NCBI GenBank assembly: GCA_038318235.1
Contig: JBBQBY010000250.1
Coordinates: 1 to 9,707, forward strand
Reading direction: 5' to 3'
Length of the DNA: 9,707 nt
Source: JAPLGZ01 sp038318235
Lineage (GTDB): Bacteria > Chloroflexota > Anaerolineae > Caldilineales > Caldilineaceae
A model generated the notes under the pieces. The model did no database searches, had not been told where the DNA came from, and worked only from the letters and a program-made list of their open reading frames with translations. Both the position numbers and the translations under genes were made by a program. Within the stretch, counting starts at the first letter, position 1, and each line of letters begins with the position of its first letter. Shown here in pieces: positions 1-6,201 of the stretch.

Positions 1-373
1 GATGGCGCGCCAATTCAACTGCCAGGTGATGTGCGATATCATGCTCTGCCCAGACAAACCAAAACGGGCGCGTGAAGCCCAAGACCTCGGTGTGGATTAT
101 ATTATTGTCCACACCGGTTTTGATGAGCGTAACATGATCCACGGCCTGAGCCCGCTCGATGATCTTCAGGCTGTGCTCGACGTCGTTACGATTCCGGTGC
201 AAGCGGTGGGCGGGCTTAGCGTCGAACAGGCGATCCAAACGTTGGACATGGGCGCCCAGATCGTCGTTTTTGGCGCACCATTGGTAATCAGCGGCACAGA
301 ATTTAAGGCCGCCGATCCGAACTTCGAGGCGCAATTACGTGAGATTGTGCAGCGCGTAAAGGGGAAAGTTTAA
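1..373 (+). CDS. 3-hexulose-6-phosphate synthase / 3-keto-L-gulonate-6-phosphate decarboxylase family protein (5' truncated)
   Basis: The 3' part of a TIM-barrel enzyme of the orotidine-5'-phosphate decarboxylase suprafamily. These enzymes make or break a C-C bond next to a sugar-phosphate carbonyl: HPS joins formaldehyde and ribulose 5-phosphate, and KGPDC (UlaD) decarboxylates 3-keto-L-gulonate 6-phosphate. About 123 residues are visible of a usual ~210, so the ATG at position 2 is almost certainly internal and the DxKxxD metal/catalytic motif lies outside the window. Visible family marks, counted from that ATG, are a beta strand ending in Asp12 followed by CPDKPKRAREA, the VHTGFDE strand with His37, the AVGGLS phosphate-binding strand at 68-73 and VVFGAPL at 88-94. 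It is followed 46 nt later by a sugar isomerase-like gene, an order reminiscent of ulaD-ulaE. The sequence does not separate HPS from KGPDC, so substrate is open. Family assignment is strong. Confidence 0.85.
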   Translation, partial: MARQFNCQVMCDIMLCPDKPKRAREAQDLGVDYIIVHTGFDERNMIHGLSPLDDLQAVLDVVTIPVQAVGGLSVEQAIQTLDMGAQIVVFGAPLVISGTEFKAADPNFEAQLREIVQRVKGKV

Positions 374-419
374 CAAGCGCTCGTTTTAATGCTTTTGATC
401 TGTAGGAAGGGAGAAGAGG

Positions 420-1277
420 ATGTTTAAAAATTTAGGGCCGGGCGCGATTGGGGTGAAGGCTAATCTGCCCGAAAGTATTGTGCTGGCCAAGAAGTATGGA
501 TTTCAAGGCGTCGAATTTTCGATCAGCGAAGCCCAACAGATCGCCGAAGCCCAGGGCTTTGACGCGCTGCAAGCTTTGTTTCAAGCGAATCATATCCTGC
601 CAGGGCATTGGGGTTTTCCGGTTAATTTCCGTGGCGATGAGGATGCTTGGCAAGCGGGGCTGAAAGCACTGCCCAAACAGGCTGAATTGGCGCGCCAACT
701 GAATTGTCTGCGCACGGCCACCTGGATCATGCCAGCCGATAATGAGCGTGACTTTTTTACGAACTTCGCTTTTCATGTGGCTCGTCTGCGTCCGGCGGCG
801 GAAATTCTCAAGGATTACGGCTGTAGCTTGGGCTTAGAATTCGTTGGACCCAAGACCGTCCGCAACCCGCGCCAGCATAATTTTGTCCACTCGCTGGACG
901 GCATGTTGGGCCTCTGCGCCGCGATTGGCACAGGTAATATGGGCCTGCTGCTTGATATCTATCATCTCTACACCTCGCACGGCACGATTGATGATATCCA
1001 TAAAGGGTTACGCAAGGAAGACATTGTAGTTGTGCATCTGAACGATTCGCAACCAGGCCCAATTGATGAATTGGAAGACCTGACGCGTGCCTTGCCCTGC
1101 GAAACCGGCGTGCTGGATGTGGCTGGCTTTTTGCAGGCGGTGGACGAGTTAGGCTACGACGGCCCGGTGACAATCGAACCGTTCAGCAAGCCCCTGCGCG
1201 AGATGTCGGCAGATGACGCCGTGCGTGCAACCGGGGCGGCGATCGACAAGGCGTGGCAAGTGGCAGGATTAGGATGA
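420..1277 (+). CDS. Sugar phosphate isomerase/epimerase (xylose isomerase-like TIM barrel)
   Basis: A 285-residue AP-endonuclease-2/xylose-isomerase-like TIM barrel, the fold used by UlaE, IolE, IolI and tagatose-3-epimerase relatives to isomerise or epimerise keto sugars at a divalent metal. The probable metal ligands are visible on the expected strands: Glu140 in GLEFVGP, Asp179 in LLLDIYH (with His182), His206 in VVHLND and Glu253 in TIEPF. The length equals a full family member. The start is chosen because a purine-rich Shine-Dalgarno stretch (GGAAGGGAGAAGAGG) lies directly before the ATG. The gene sits between the HPS/KGPDC-like gene and a Gfo/Idh oxidoreductase, so it probably acts on the same sugar phosphate or keto-sugar intermediate. 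Its TGA stop is the outer edge of the inverted-repeat element at 1275-1413. Fold and metal site are clear; the substrate is not. Confidence 0.88.
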   Translation: MFKNLGPGAIGVKANLPESIVLAKKYGFQGVEFSISEAQQIAEAQGFDALQALFQANHILPGHWGFPVNFRGDEDAWQAGLKALPKQAELARQLNCLRTATWIMPADNERDFFTNFAFHVARLRPAAEILKDYGCSLGLEFVGPKTVRNPRQHNFVHSLDGMLGLCAAIGTGNMGLLLDIYHLYTSHGTIDDIHKGLRKEDIVVVHLNDSQPGPIDELEDLTRALPCETGVLDVAGFLQAVDELGYDGPVTIEPFSKPLREMSADDAVRATGAAIDKAWQVAGLG

Positions 1278-1413
1278 AGATAAGGAACCCCATCCCAGCC
1301 CTCCCCAAGGCCGGGAGGGAGCCGTTGGTCGGATAGTAGAACCAACTCCTTCTGTCTACCAAACAATCCCCTCCCTTATCAGGGGAGGGTTAGGGTGGGG
1401 TTCCTTATCTTCA
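1275..1413. repeat. 139-bp element bounded by 32-bp terminal inverted repeats
   Basis: The arms at 1275-1306 and 1382-1413 pair over 32 positions with three mismatches, two of which would be G-U pairs in RNA. The outer 17 bp (TGAAGATAAGGAACCCC) are perfect. The interior carries smaller repeats: GTTGGT/ACCAAC at 1324-1329 and 1341-1346, GTAGA/TCTAC at 1336-1340 and 1355-1359, and C-rich/G-rich blocks next to both arms. It fills most of the 178-nt gap between the isomerase and oxidoreductase genes and supplies the isomerase stop codon. It encodes nothing visible. This architecture fits a MITE- or REP-like mobile repeat, and the RNA would fold into a long hairpin that could reduce read-through or stabilise mRNA ends. 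I see no convincing target-site duplication. Confidence 0.7.
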
Positions 1414-1455
1414 CATTAAAAACAAATTTCAAAATAATTTTTCCGGAGAATTCTC

Positions 1456-2457
1456 ATGCTTCAAGTTGCATTAGTGGGTTGCGCCCATATTCATACCCCT
1501 GGTTTTGTCAAGCGTTTACAAGCGCGCCAAGATGTCAAATTGGTCGCGATTTGGGATCACGACCAGGCACGCGCCCAAAAATGGGCGACCGAAACGAACG
1601 CGCCGGTGGTGACTGATTTGAATGAAATCTGGTCCAACGCCGCGATTACAGCGGTGATCATCTGTGCCGAGACGAACCGGCACGAGCCACTGGTTTTGGC
1701 AGCGGCGGCCGCGAAGAAGCATATGTTTGTCGAAAAACCATTAGGCATTGGCACAGCCGACGCTTACAAAATGGCCGATGCGATTGAGCAGTCCGGTGTG
1801 CTCTTCCAAACCGGTTACTTCCAACGCGGCAATCCAGTTCATCTCTACTTGCGCGAGCAAATTCAGAAAGGCAGCTTTGGCAAGATCACACGCATTCGCC
1901 ACAGCAATTGTCACTCTGGCTCACTGGGTGACTGGTTCACACCACAGTGGTTGTGGATGACCGATGTCGAGCAGGCGGGCGTGGGTGCGTTTGGCGATCT
2001 GGGCACCCATTCGTTGGATATCCTCATGTGGCTGATCGGCAATGTCGTGCGCGCCACGGCGAGCATTCACGTCGCTACGGGTCGCTATGGTAATTGTGAT
2101 GAATTTGGCGAAGGGCTGCTCGAATTTGAGAATGGTGTGGTCGGCAGCCTGGCCGCTGGTTGGGTCGATGTCGCGCACCCGATCAGCGTGATCATCAGCG
2201 GTACGGAAGGCCACGCCTACGTCGCCAACGATCAACTTTTCTTCCAGAGCAGCCATGTGGAAGGTGCGGATGGTAAGACCCCATGGGCCGCTTTGCCCGC
2301 CGCCTGGCCGCACGCCTTTGAATTGTTCCTCGATGCGGCGAATGGTAAACATGATGTGCCCTTGGTCGGCGCACGTGAAGCCGCCGCCCGCAGCGCGGTG
2401 ATGGAAGCGCTCTATCAAGCGGCGCAACAACGGTCTTGGTTAGCGCCAAAGAGGTAA
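1456..2457 (+). CDS. Gfo/Idh/MocA family NAD(P)-dependent oxidoreductase
   Basis: A 333-residue oxidoreductase of the glucose-fructose oxidoreductase / inositol dehydrogenase family, which oxidises a sugar, polyol or inositol hydroxyl with NAD(P). Residues 1-~118 form the Rossmann domain, starting VALVGCAHIH, and end in the family's EKP motif at 93-95, whose Lys95 is the catalytic lysine. The C-terminal alpha/beta domain carries GDLGTHSLD at 180-188, with Asp181 and His185 in the usual active-site positions. The nucleotide loop is unusual: GCAHIH replaces the common GxGxxG. The ATG is supported by GGAG at 1445-1448, 7 nt upstream. The SDR gene begins 4 nt after the stop, so the two are probably translationally coupled and act on successive steps. 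Family is certain; substrate and NAD versus NADP preference cannot be read from the sequence. Confidence 0.92.
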   Translation: MLQVALVGCAHIHTPGFVKRLQARQDVKLVAIWDHDQARAQKWATETNAPVVTDLNEIWSNAAITAVIICAETNRHEPLVLAAAAAKKHMFVEKPLGIGTADAYKMADAIEQSGVLFQTGYFQRGNPVHLYLREQIQKGSFGKITRIRHSNCHSGSLGDWFTPQWLWMTDVEQAGVGAFGDLGTHSLDILMWLIGNVVRATASIHVATGRYGNCDEFGEGLLEFENGVVGSLAAGWVDVAHPISVIISGTEGHAYVANDQLFFQSSHVEGADGKTPWAALPAAWPHAFELFLDAANGKHDVPLVGAREAAARSAVMEALYQAAQQRSWLAPKR

Positions 2458-2461
2458 CGTA

Positions 2462-3238
2462 ATGCGTGTCAAAGATAAAGTTATTCTGGTCACCGGCTCG
2501 ACCACTGGCATTGGTGAGGCGATTGCCCGCTTGACAGTTGCCGAGGGCGCTCGCGTGATGGTGCATGGGCTGGAAGAAGAACTGGCCCAAAATGTCTGCC
2601 GTGATCTGGGCGAGGCCGCAACGTATGTGATCGCCGACATCGGCGATCCGCAAAAGTGTGCTGAACTGGTGCAGGCGACGATGGAAAAATATGGCCGCAT
2701 CGATGTGGTGGTCAACAATGCGGCTCTCACCACGCGCAGCAATTTGGCGACGACCGACGCGGCGATGTTTGATCGGATTATCGGTGTCAATTTGCGCGCG
2801 CCGATGCTGATCATTCGTGAAGCGGTGCAGCATTTCCGCGCGCAGGGTGGTGGCACGGTGCTTAATGTCGGTTCAGTCAATGCCTTGGGTGGTGAGGCGA
2901 ATTTGCTGGCGTATTCGGCCTCCAAAGCGGGTGTCGCCAACATGACACGCAACCTTGCCAACGCGCTGGCCGCCGAGAAGATCCGCGTCAACCAGTTCAA
3001 CCCTGGCTGGATCACCACACCGAATGAGATCGCCCTGAAACAGCGCGAAGGCTTGCCGCCTGGTTGGGAGCAAAATGTCCCAGCGGTCTATGCGCCAAGC
3101 GGCAAACTCTTGACGCCCCAAGAAGTGGCACGCCATGCGCTCTTCTGGATCTCCGATGAATCAGCGCCCGCCAGCGGCGTTGTCTACGAGCTAGAACAAT
3201 ATTCGCCGATCGGGCGTAACCCAAACAAATCTTTCTAA
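2462..3238 (+). CDS. Short-chain dehydrogenase/reductase (SDR), classical type
   Basis: A 258-residue classical SDR, the normal length for the family, cytoplasmic and NAD(P)-dependent, likely oxidising or reducing a sugar-derived alcohol/ketone. Visible motifs are the cofactor loop TGSTTGIG at 11-18, ADI at 58-60, NNAA at 85-88 and the catalytic tetrad Asn110, Ser138, Tyr151 and Lys155 (YSASK). The strand-2 end reads VMVHG, without the acidic residue typical of strict NAD enzymes or a clear NADP arginine pair, so cofactor preference is open. The segment 182-215 (GWITTPNEI... GLPPGW) is the variable substrate loop. The Shine-Dalgarno GAGG at 2451-2454 lies within the end of the oxidoreductase gene, 7 nt before the ATG, which suggests coupling. 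The C-terminus ends in a short polar tail (GRNPNKSF). Confidence 0.93.
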   Translation: MRVKDKVILVTGSTTGIGEAIARLTVAEGARVMVHGLEEELAQNVCRDLGEAATYVIADIGDPQKCAELVQATMEKYGRIDVVVNNAALTTRSNLATTDAAMFDRIIGVNLRAPMLIIREAVQHFRAQGGGTVLNVGSVNALGGEANLLAYSASKAGVANMTRNLANALAAEKIRVNQFNPGWITTPNEIALKQREGLPPGWEQNVPAVYAPSGKLLTPQEVARHALFWISDESAPASGVVYELEQYSPIGRNPNKSF

Positions 3239-3244
3239 TCCTTT

Positions 3245-3299
3245 GCCTCCCCTCTCCTGAAACGGCCTTATCGTTCAGGAGAGGGGGCGGGGGTGAGGC
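3245..3299. repeat. GC-rich imperfect inverted repeat between SDR and ABC ATPase genes
   Basis: CCCCTCTCCTGAA at 3249-3261 pairs with TTCAGGAGAGGGG at 3274-3286. Shifting by a one-base bulge adds CG/CG next to the loop, and GCCTC/GAGGC at 3245-3249 and 3295-3299 can close the outside. There is no T-run after it, so it is not a typical intrinsic terminator; a REP-like repeat or mRNA-processing hairpin fits better. The right end contains GAGG at 3295-3298, which is also the likely ribosome-binding site of the ATPase gene starting at 3306, so the fold could affect its translation. The right arm resembles the right arm of the 1275-1413 element (TCAGGGGAGGG). Confidence 0.6.
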
Positions 3300-3305
3300 T
3301 CTCCC

Positions 3306-4469
3306 ATGTCCACCATTCGCTTGCAAGATGTCACCAAAACCTATGCCAAACCCCTGGCGCTGGTCCGTCAGAAAACAGGCCCAAACAACGAAGACAATCT
3401 CGACGTCAACCATGAACTGGCCGCGCTCGACCAGATCAATCTGACCATTCCTGATGGTCAAACCTGCGCTATCGTTGGCCCATCCGGCTGCGGTAAGAGC
3501 ACTTTGTTGCGCGTCGTCGCTGGCCTAGAAACCGATTATACGGGCCAAGTCTTTTACGATGACCAAGAGATGAGCAGCATCGCGCCCAAGGAACGGTATA
3601 TCGGCATGGTCTTTCAGAACTATGCGCTTTACCCCCATTTTGAAGGGCAGGGCAATCTATCTTTCTTTTTTAAGGTGCGCAAGATTGCCGACAAAGAGGC
3701 CGAAGAACGCATTCGTGTCACCTCTGAGATTATGGGGATTGGCTTTAACGCCTTGTTAGAGCGCAAGCCGGGCACGCTTTCCGGCGGTCAACAACAGCGC
3801 CTGGCGATTGCACGCGCAATTGTGCGCAACCCGCGCCTCTTTCTCTTTGACGAACCGCTTTCCAATTTGGATGCGAAACTGCGTATGCAGACGCGCATCG
3901 AGATCAAACGGTTGCTGCGCCGTTTCCAGATCACTGCGCTCTATGTCACCCACGACCAGACCGAAGCAATTGCGTTGGGCGATCAGATTGTCGTGATGCG
4001 CGCCGGCAAGGTCGAACAGATGGGGCCTTATCTGACCTTGCTGCAAAGCCCAATCAATACGTTTGTTGCGGGCTTTATCGGCGCGCCACCGATGAATTTA
4101 TTGAGTGGCGGGCAGATCGGCGATGGCGTGCTCCACCTCGGTGATGGTACATTGCCGCTGCCAGACGCTATTAAACCGCATGTCCACGCTGGCCAGGCCG
4201 TGATCCTGGGCGTGCGTCCCGAAGCGGCGCAGCGGGACGCCGGTAACCAGATTTTGCCGGATGGCTTACGTTTGCGCGGGGTAGTTGAAGTGATCGAAGC
4301 GGATTTTGCCCGCCATACGCAGTTACTCTACTTGCGGACGGATGCTTTCTCCTATACCGCGCTTGTGCCACTTGACGAACCATTGGCCCTCGGCCATCAG
4401 GTTGAGGTGGTTTTTCCCGCTGATCAACTTCACTTTTTCGACCAGGCCACTGAACAGCGGCTTGGCTGA
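3306..4469 (+). CDS. Sugar ABC importer ATP-binding protein (MalK/MsmK/UgpC type)
   Basis: A 387-residue ATPase subunit that would power a carbohydrate importer from the cytoplasmic face. All nucleotide-binding motifs are present: Walker A GPSGCGKST at 58-66, Q-loop Gln104 in VFQNYALYPH, signature LSGGQQQR at 158-165, Walker B LFLFDEP at 178-184 with catalytic Glu183, D-loop SNLDA and switch His216 in YVTHDQTEA. Residues ~245-380 form the C-terminal regulatory MalK/TOBE-type domain. Walker A lies about 20 residues later than usual because of a polar insertion at ~15-38 between the first strands. GAGG at 3295-3298 is the probable ribosome-binding site. No permease or binding-protein gene follows, so the ATPase must either serve genes upstream of the window or be shared by several importers, as known for MsiK-type ATPases. 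Context links it to the sugar enzymes upstream. Confidence 0.93.
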   Translation: MSTIRLQDVTKTYAKPLALVRQKTGPNNEDNLDVNHELAALDQINLTIPDGQTCAIVGPSGCGKSTLLRVVAGLETDYTGQVFYDDQEMSSIAPKERYIGMVFQNYALYPHFEGQGNLSFFFKVRKIADKEAEERIRVTSEIMGIGFNALLERKPGTLSGGQQQRLAIARAIVRNPRLFLFDEPLSNLDAKLRMQTRIEIKRLLRRFQITALYVTHDQTEAIALGDQIVVMRAGKVEQMGPYLTLLQSPINTFVAGFIGAPPMNLLSGGQIGDGVLHLGDGTLPLPDAIKPHVHAGQAVILGVRPEAAQRDAGNQILPDGLRLRGVVEVIEADFARHTQLLYLRTDAFSYTALVPLDEPLALGHQVEVVFPADQLHFFDQATEQRLG

Positions 4470-4484
4470 TCAGTGGTTATTTAT
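4447..4484 (+). terminator. Probable intrinsic terminator between convergent genes
   Basis: CCACTGA at 4447-4453 pairs with TCAGTGG at 4470-4476. After one A-A mismatch, CAGC/GCTG (4455-4458, 4465-4468) continues the stem around a 6-nt loop. TTATTTAT follows on the + strand. The stem spans the stop codon of the ABC ATPase gene. The glycosyltransferase gene on the - strand ends 7 nt after that stop, so the hairpin separates convergent transcripts. The T-run is interrupted by A, which makes it a moderate rather than strong terminator. Confidence 0.5.
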
Positions 4485-5574
4485 ACACAACTTGCTTGAC
4501 TTCGCGTAGCCAATTTAGAATAGACGTGGCGTTGTTCTGCCAGCTTGGCTGCGCTTCAAAGCGTGTACGGGCCGCTAGGCTCATCGACCGGAGTTGGTCA
4601 CGGTTTTGTTGCAGCATCTGAATGTGCTGTGTGATGCTGCCAACATCCCCAGGCGCCACCAAGAAGCCCTCTTGGCCGTGGGTGATGATTTCGTGCGCTG
4701 CGCCAGCGGTTGAGGCAATCACCGGCAGACCGTAACTCATTGCTTCTAGATAGACAATGCCAAACCCTTCATAGGAGGGCACGGCCAAGAGGTGGCTGAT
4801 TTTTAACTGTTCTAGCAACGCCTGCTCAGGTAAAGCATCGGCCAACTGCACAACGTCGGTTAGGTGATGTTTTTCGATCTGGCGGCGGATTTTCTTGGTA
4901 TAGTTTAGGTCAATTGTCAGATTGCCAACCACGGTCAATTGCCAGGTAGATTGGGGCAACTTGGCCAGGGCCGCCAGCAGGGTATGGAGATTTTTGCGCG
5001 GGATCACGTTGCCAATAAACAGGATGCGTAAAGGCTCTATGACACTGGTTCGTTCTAGAAGGATTTTTTGCAGCGCTGCCGAATCTGGGATGGGCAGATG
5101 ATCGGCGGCTGGATACGCAACAAGCGCTGGCTGCGGTTTTTCCAGCAACGCTTCCACACTAAGGCGTGTCGTCTGACTGTTGTAGATAAAGCCATCCACG
5201 GTGCTTAGATACTGCTGTTCCAGCCAGCGATAGCAACCTTTTAGCAGCAATGGATGCGCTTCACTGGCGCGTAGGTGATGGACAATACTGACAATTGGAT
5301 AGCTGACCTGACCGCGCAATTTTTGGTTAATCCAGAGCAGCGATGGGTGATTAAGCTCATCCTGGATCAATACATCGACCGGCAACGTCCGGAGTTGCTC
5401 GAAAAATTGTTTGGAGAAATTATCCCCAAGATGCCGCCCATAGTTGCGCCAAGGTAATGAGACCAGATGTACCGTATGGCCCTGGGCCCGTGCTTGTTCA
5501 ACCAATTGGCGATCATAGAGATAGCCACCGGAAACAGTGGCGAGGTTGCCGTAAATAACGAGTCCAATTTCCAC
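4477..5574 (-). CDS. GT4-family glycosyltransferase (GT-B fold)
   Basis: A retaining GT-B glycosyltransferase of about 365 residues, likely using a nucleotide sugar and acting in the cytoplasm or at the inner membrane face. The N-terminal acceptor domain begins VEIGLVIYGNL...SGGYLYDRQLVE, with a His-His pair near residue 100. The C-terminal donor domain has the phosphate-binding FIGNVIPRKN at ~186-195 and the family E-x7-E signature, EGFGIVYLE, with Glu269 and Glu277. I place the start at GTG 5574, because an ATG at 5613 would add 13 residues that do not resemble a GT and would overlap the upstream gene by 32 nt. The GTG follows the PTPS-like stop by 7 nt. No good Shine-Dalgarno precedes it (GAGG is 17 nt away), so translation may depend on coupling. 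Being the last gene of the pteridine-type set, it may glycosylate the end product, which is an inference. Confidence 0.88.
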   Translation of the reverse strand: MEIGLVIYGNLATVSGGYLYDRQLVEQARAQGHTVHLVSLPWRNYGRHLGDNFSKQFFEQLRTLPVDVLIQDELNHPSLLWINQKLRGQVSYPIVSIVHHLRASEAHPLLLKGCYRWLEQQYLSTVDGFIYNSQTTRLSVEALLEKPQPALVAYPAADHLPIPDSAALQKILLERTSVIEPLRILFIGNVIPRKNLHTLLAALAKLPQSTWQLTVVGNLTIDLNYTKKIRRQIEKHHLTDVVQLADALPEQALLEQLKISHLLAVPSYEGFGIVYLEAMSYGLPVIASTAGAAHEIITHGQEGFLVAPGDVGSITQHIQMLQQNRDQLRSMSLAARTRFEAQPSWQNNATSILNWLREVKQVVYK

Positions 5575-5581
5575 GACTAGT

Positions 5582-5986
5582 TTAAACCATGCCTCTGCCT
5601 TGCGGGATATCAAGCACCTTGCGATAGGAGGCCCAGGCGATATTGTTTTCCCAAATTTTTACAGTGACGGTGCTTAGATTGTTGGCCTTAATGCTGCCGA
5701 CCAGCGTCAGACAGATAATCCGCGTAAAATGCTCAATGCTTGGGTTCAAGCCAGTGAATTCGGGCAGTTCATTCAAGGTTTTATCGCGGTAATAAGCGAC
5801 GATGCGCTCTAAATTTTGTTCAACATCGACAATGTCCACCAGATAACCATGTTGATCCAGTTGTGTGCCTTCCAATAACACTTCCAATCGGTAGTGGTGG
5901 GAATGCCAGAAGTTTTCGGCGCCCCAGTCGCCGCCGATTAAAAAATGTTGAGCGACAAAATCGCGCTGTACGGCTAGTGTGTACAT
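5582..5986 (-). CDS. 6-pyruvoyl-tetrahydropterin synthase / 6-carboxytetrahydropterin synthase-like protein, divergent active site
   Basis: A 134-residue T-fold protein of the PTPS/QueD family. Those enzymes use zinc to rearrange the side chain of 7,8-dihydroneopterin triphosphate. The zinc histidines are His14 (VAQHF), His28 and His30 (WHSHH). HGYLVDIVDVE at 46-56, NPSIEHF at 81-87 with pterin-anchoring Glu85, and Glu113 in VKIWEN match the family. The catalytic Cys of the usual CxxxHGH is replaced by Glu24 (E-x3-H), as in PTPS-III proteins that form 6-hydroxymethyl-dihydropterin. The Asp-His pair of LDHxxLN appears to be Arg-Asp (YRDKTLN). The chemistry may therefore differ from QueD, and no preQ0 genes are near. 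An excellent Shine-Dalgarno, GAGGAGG (6003-5997), lies 10 nt before the ATG, so this is probably the first gene of a PTPS-GT transcript. The glycosyltransferase starts 7 nt after its stop. Confidence 0.85.
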   Translation of the reverse strand: MYTLAVQRDFVAQHFLIGGDWGAENFWHSHHYRLEVLLEGTQLDQHGYLVDIVDVEQNLERIVAYYRDKTLNELPEFTGLNPSIEHFTRIICLTLVGSIKANNLSTVTVKIWENNIAWASYRKVLDIPQGRGMV

Positions 5987-6114
5987 AGTTTAGCTTCCTC
6001 CTCGTTGATGGCAATGACTCTCAATACCCGCTTTGTCATTTATTTTACACCAGTCAGTTGACGAATGAAATTTACCGTTAGCATTGTGAAACTGCACACT
6101 AGTGACTACTGTAA

Positions 6115-6145
6115 CTGTAGCACGATTTTTTAATTCGTGTTACAG
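6115..6145. promoter_or_regulatory. Imperfect palindrome upstream of membrane protein gene
   Basis: CTGTAGCACGA at 6115-6125 and TCGTGTTACAG at 6135-6145 form an inverted repeat matching at 10 of 11 positions, around a T-rich 9-nt spacer. It overlaps the left arm of the perfect palindrome at 6141-6172 by 5 nt. It lies in the region separating the PTPS-like gene (- strand) from the membrane protein gene (+ strand), so it could be a second regulator site acting on either gene. Confidence 0.45.
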
Positions 6146-6172
6146 TGTTCATGAATGAACTTGAACACTGTA
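6141..6172. promoter_or_regulatory. Perfect 11-bp inverted repeat, probable repressor operator
   Basis: TACAGTGTTCA at 6141-6151 and TGAACACTGTA at 6162-6172 are perfectly complementary arms around 10 nt. GTTCAT/ATGAAC at 6147-6152 and 6155-6160 forms an inner palindrome. The size and symmetry resemble operators of TetR-type repressors, though no regulator gene is in the window. A possible -10 box TATTAT at 6171-6176, with a weak -35-like TTCATG at 6148-6153, overlaps it, so a bound repressor would block transcription of the membrane protein gene. Confidence 0.6.
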
Positions 6173-6201
6173 TTATAGCACGTTTATCGGAGGAAAAGCA
6201 C

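Noticed and set aside
1275..1413. CRISPR array or tRNA in the structured gap
   Set aside because: There are no regularly spaced direct repeats and no cloverleaf with a T-loop GTTCRA motif; the symmetry is inverted and bounded by one pair of arms.
1921..2833. Long - strand open frames opposite the oxidoreductase and SDR genes
   Set aside because: They are antisense shadows of well-supported genes, with no recognisable domains and His/Arg-rich unnatural composition.
5582..5986. QueD of queuosine biosynthesis
   Set aside because: The catalytic Cys and the Asp-His pair are not conserved and no queC, queE or queF gene is nearby.
6013..6040. AATGAC/GTCATT inverted repeat upstream of the PTPS-like gene
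   Set aside because: The arms are only 6 bp with a 16-nt spacer, which is easily reached by chance, and no promoter boxes coincide convincingly.
6145..6201. Upstream GTG start adding 19 residues to the membrane protein
   Set aside because: It lies within the operator-like palindrome and lacks a Shine-Dalgarno, whereas the ATG at 6202 has GGAGG at ideal distance.
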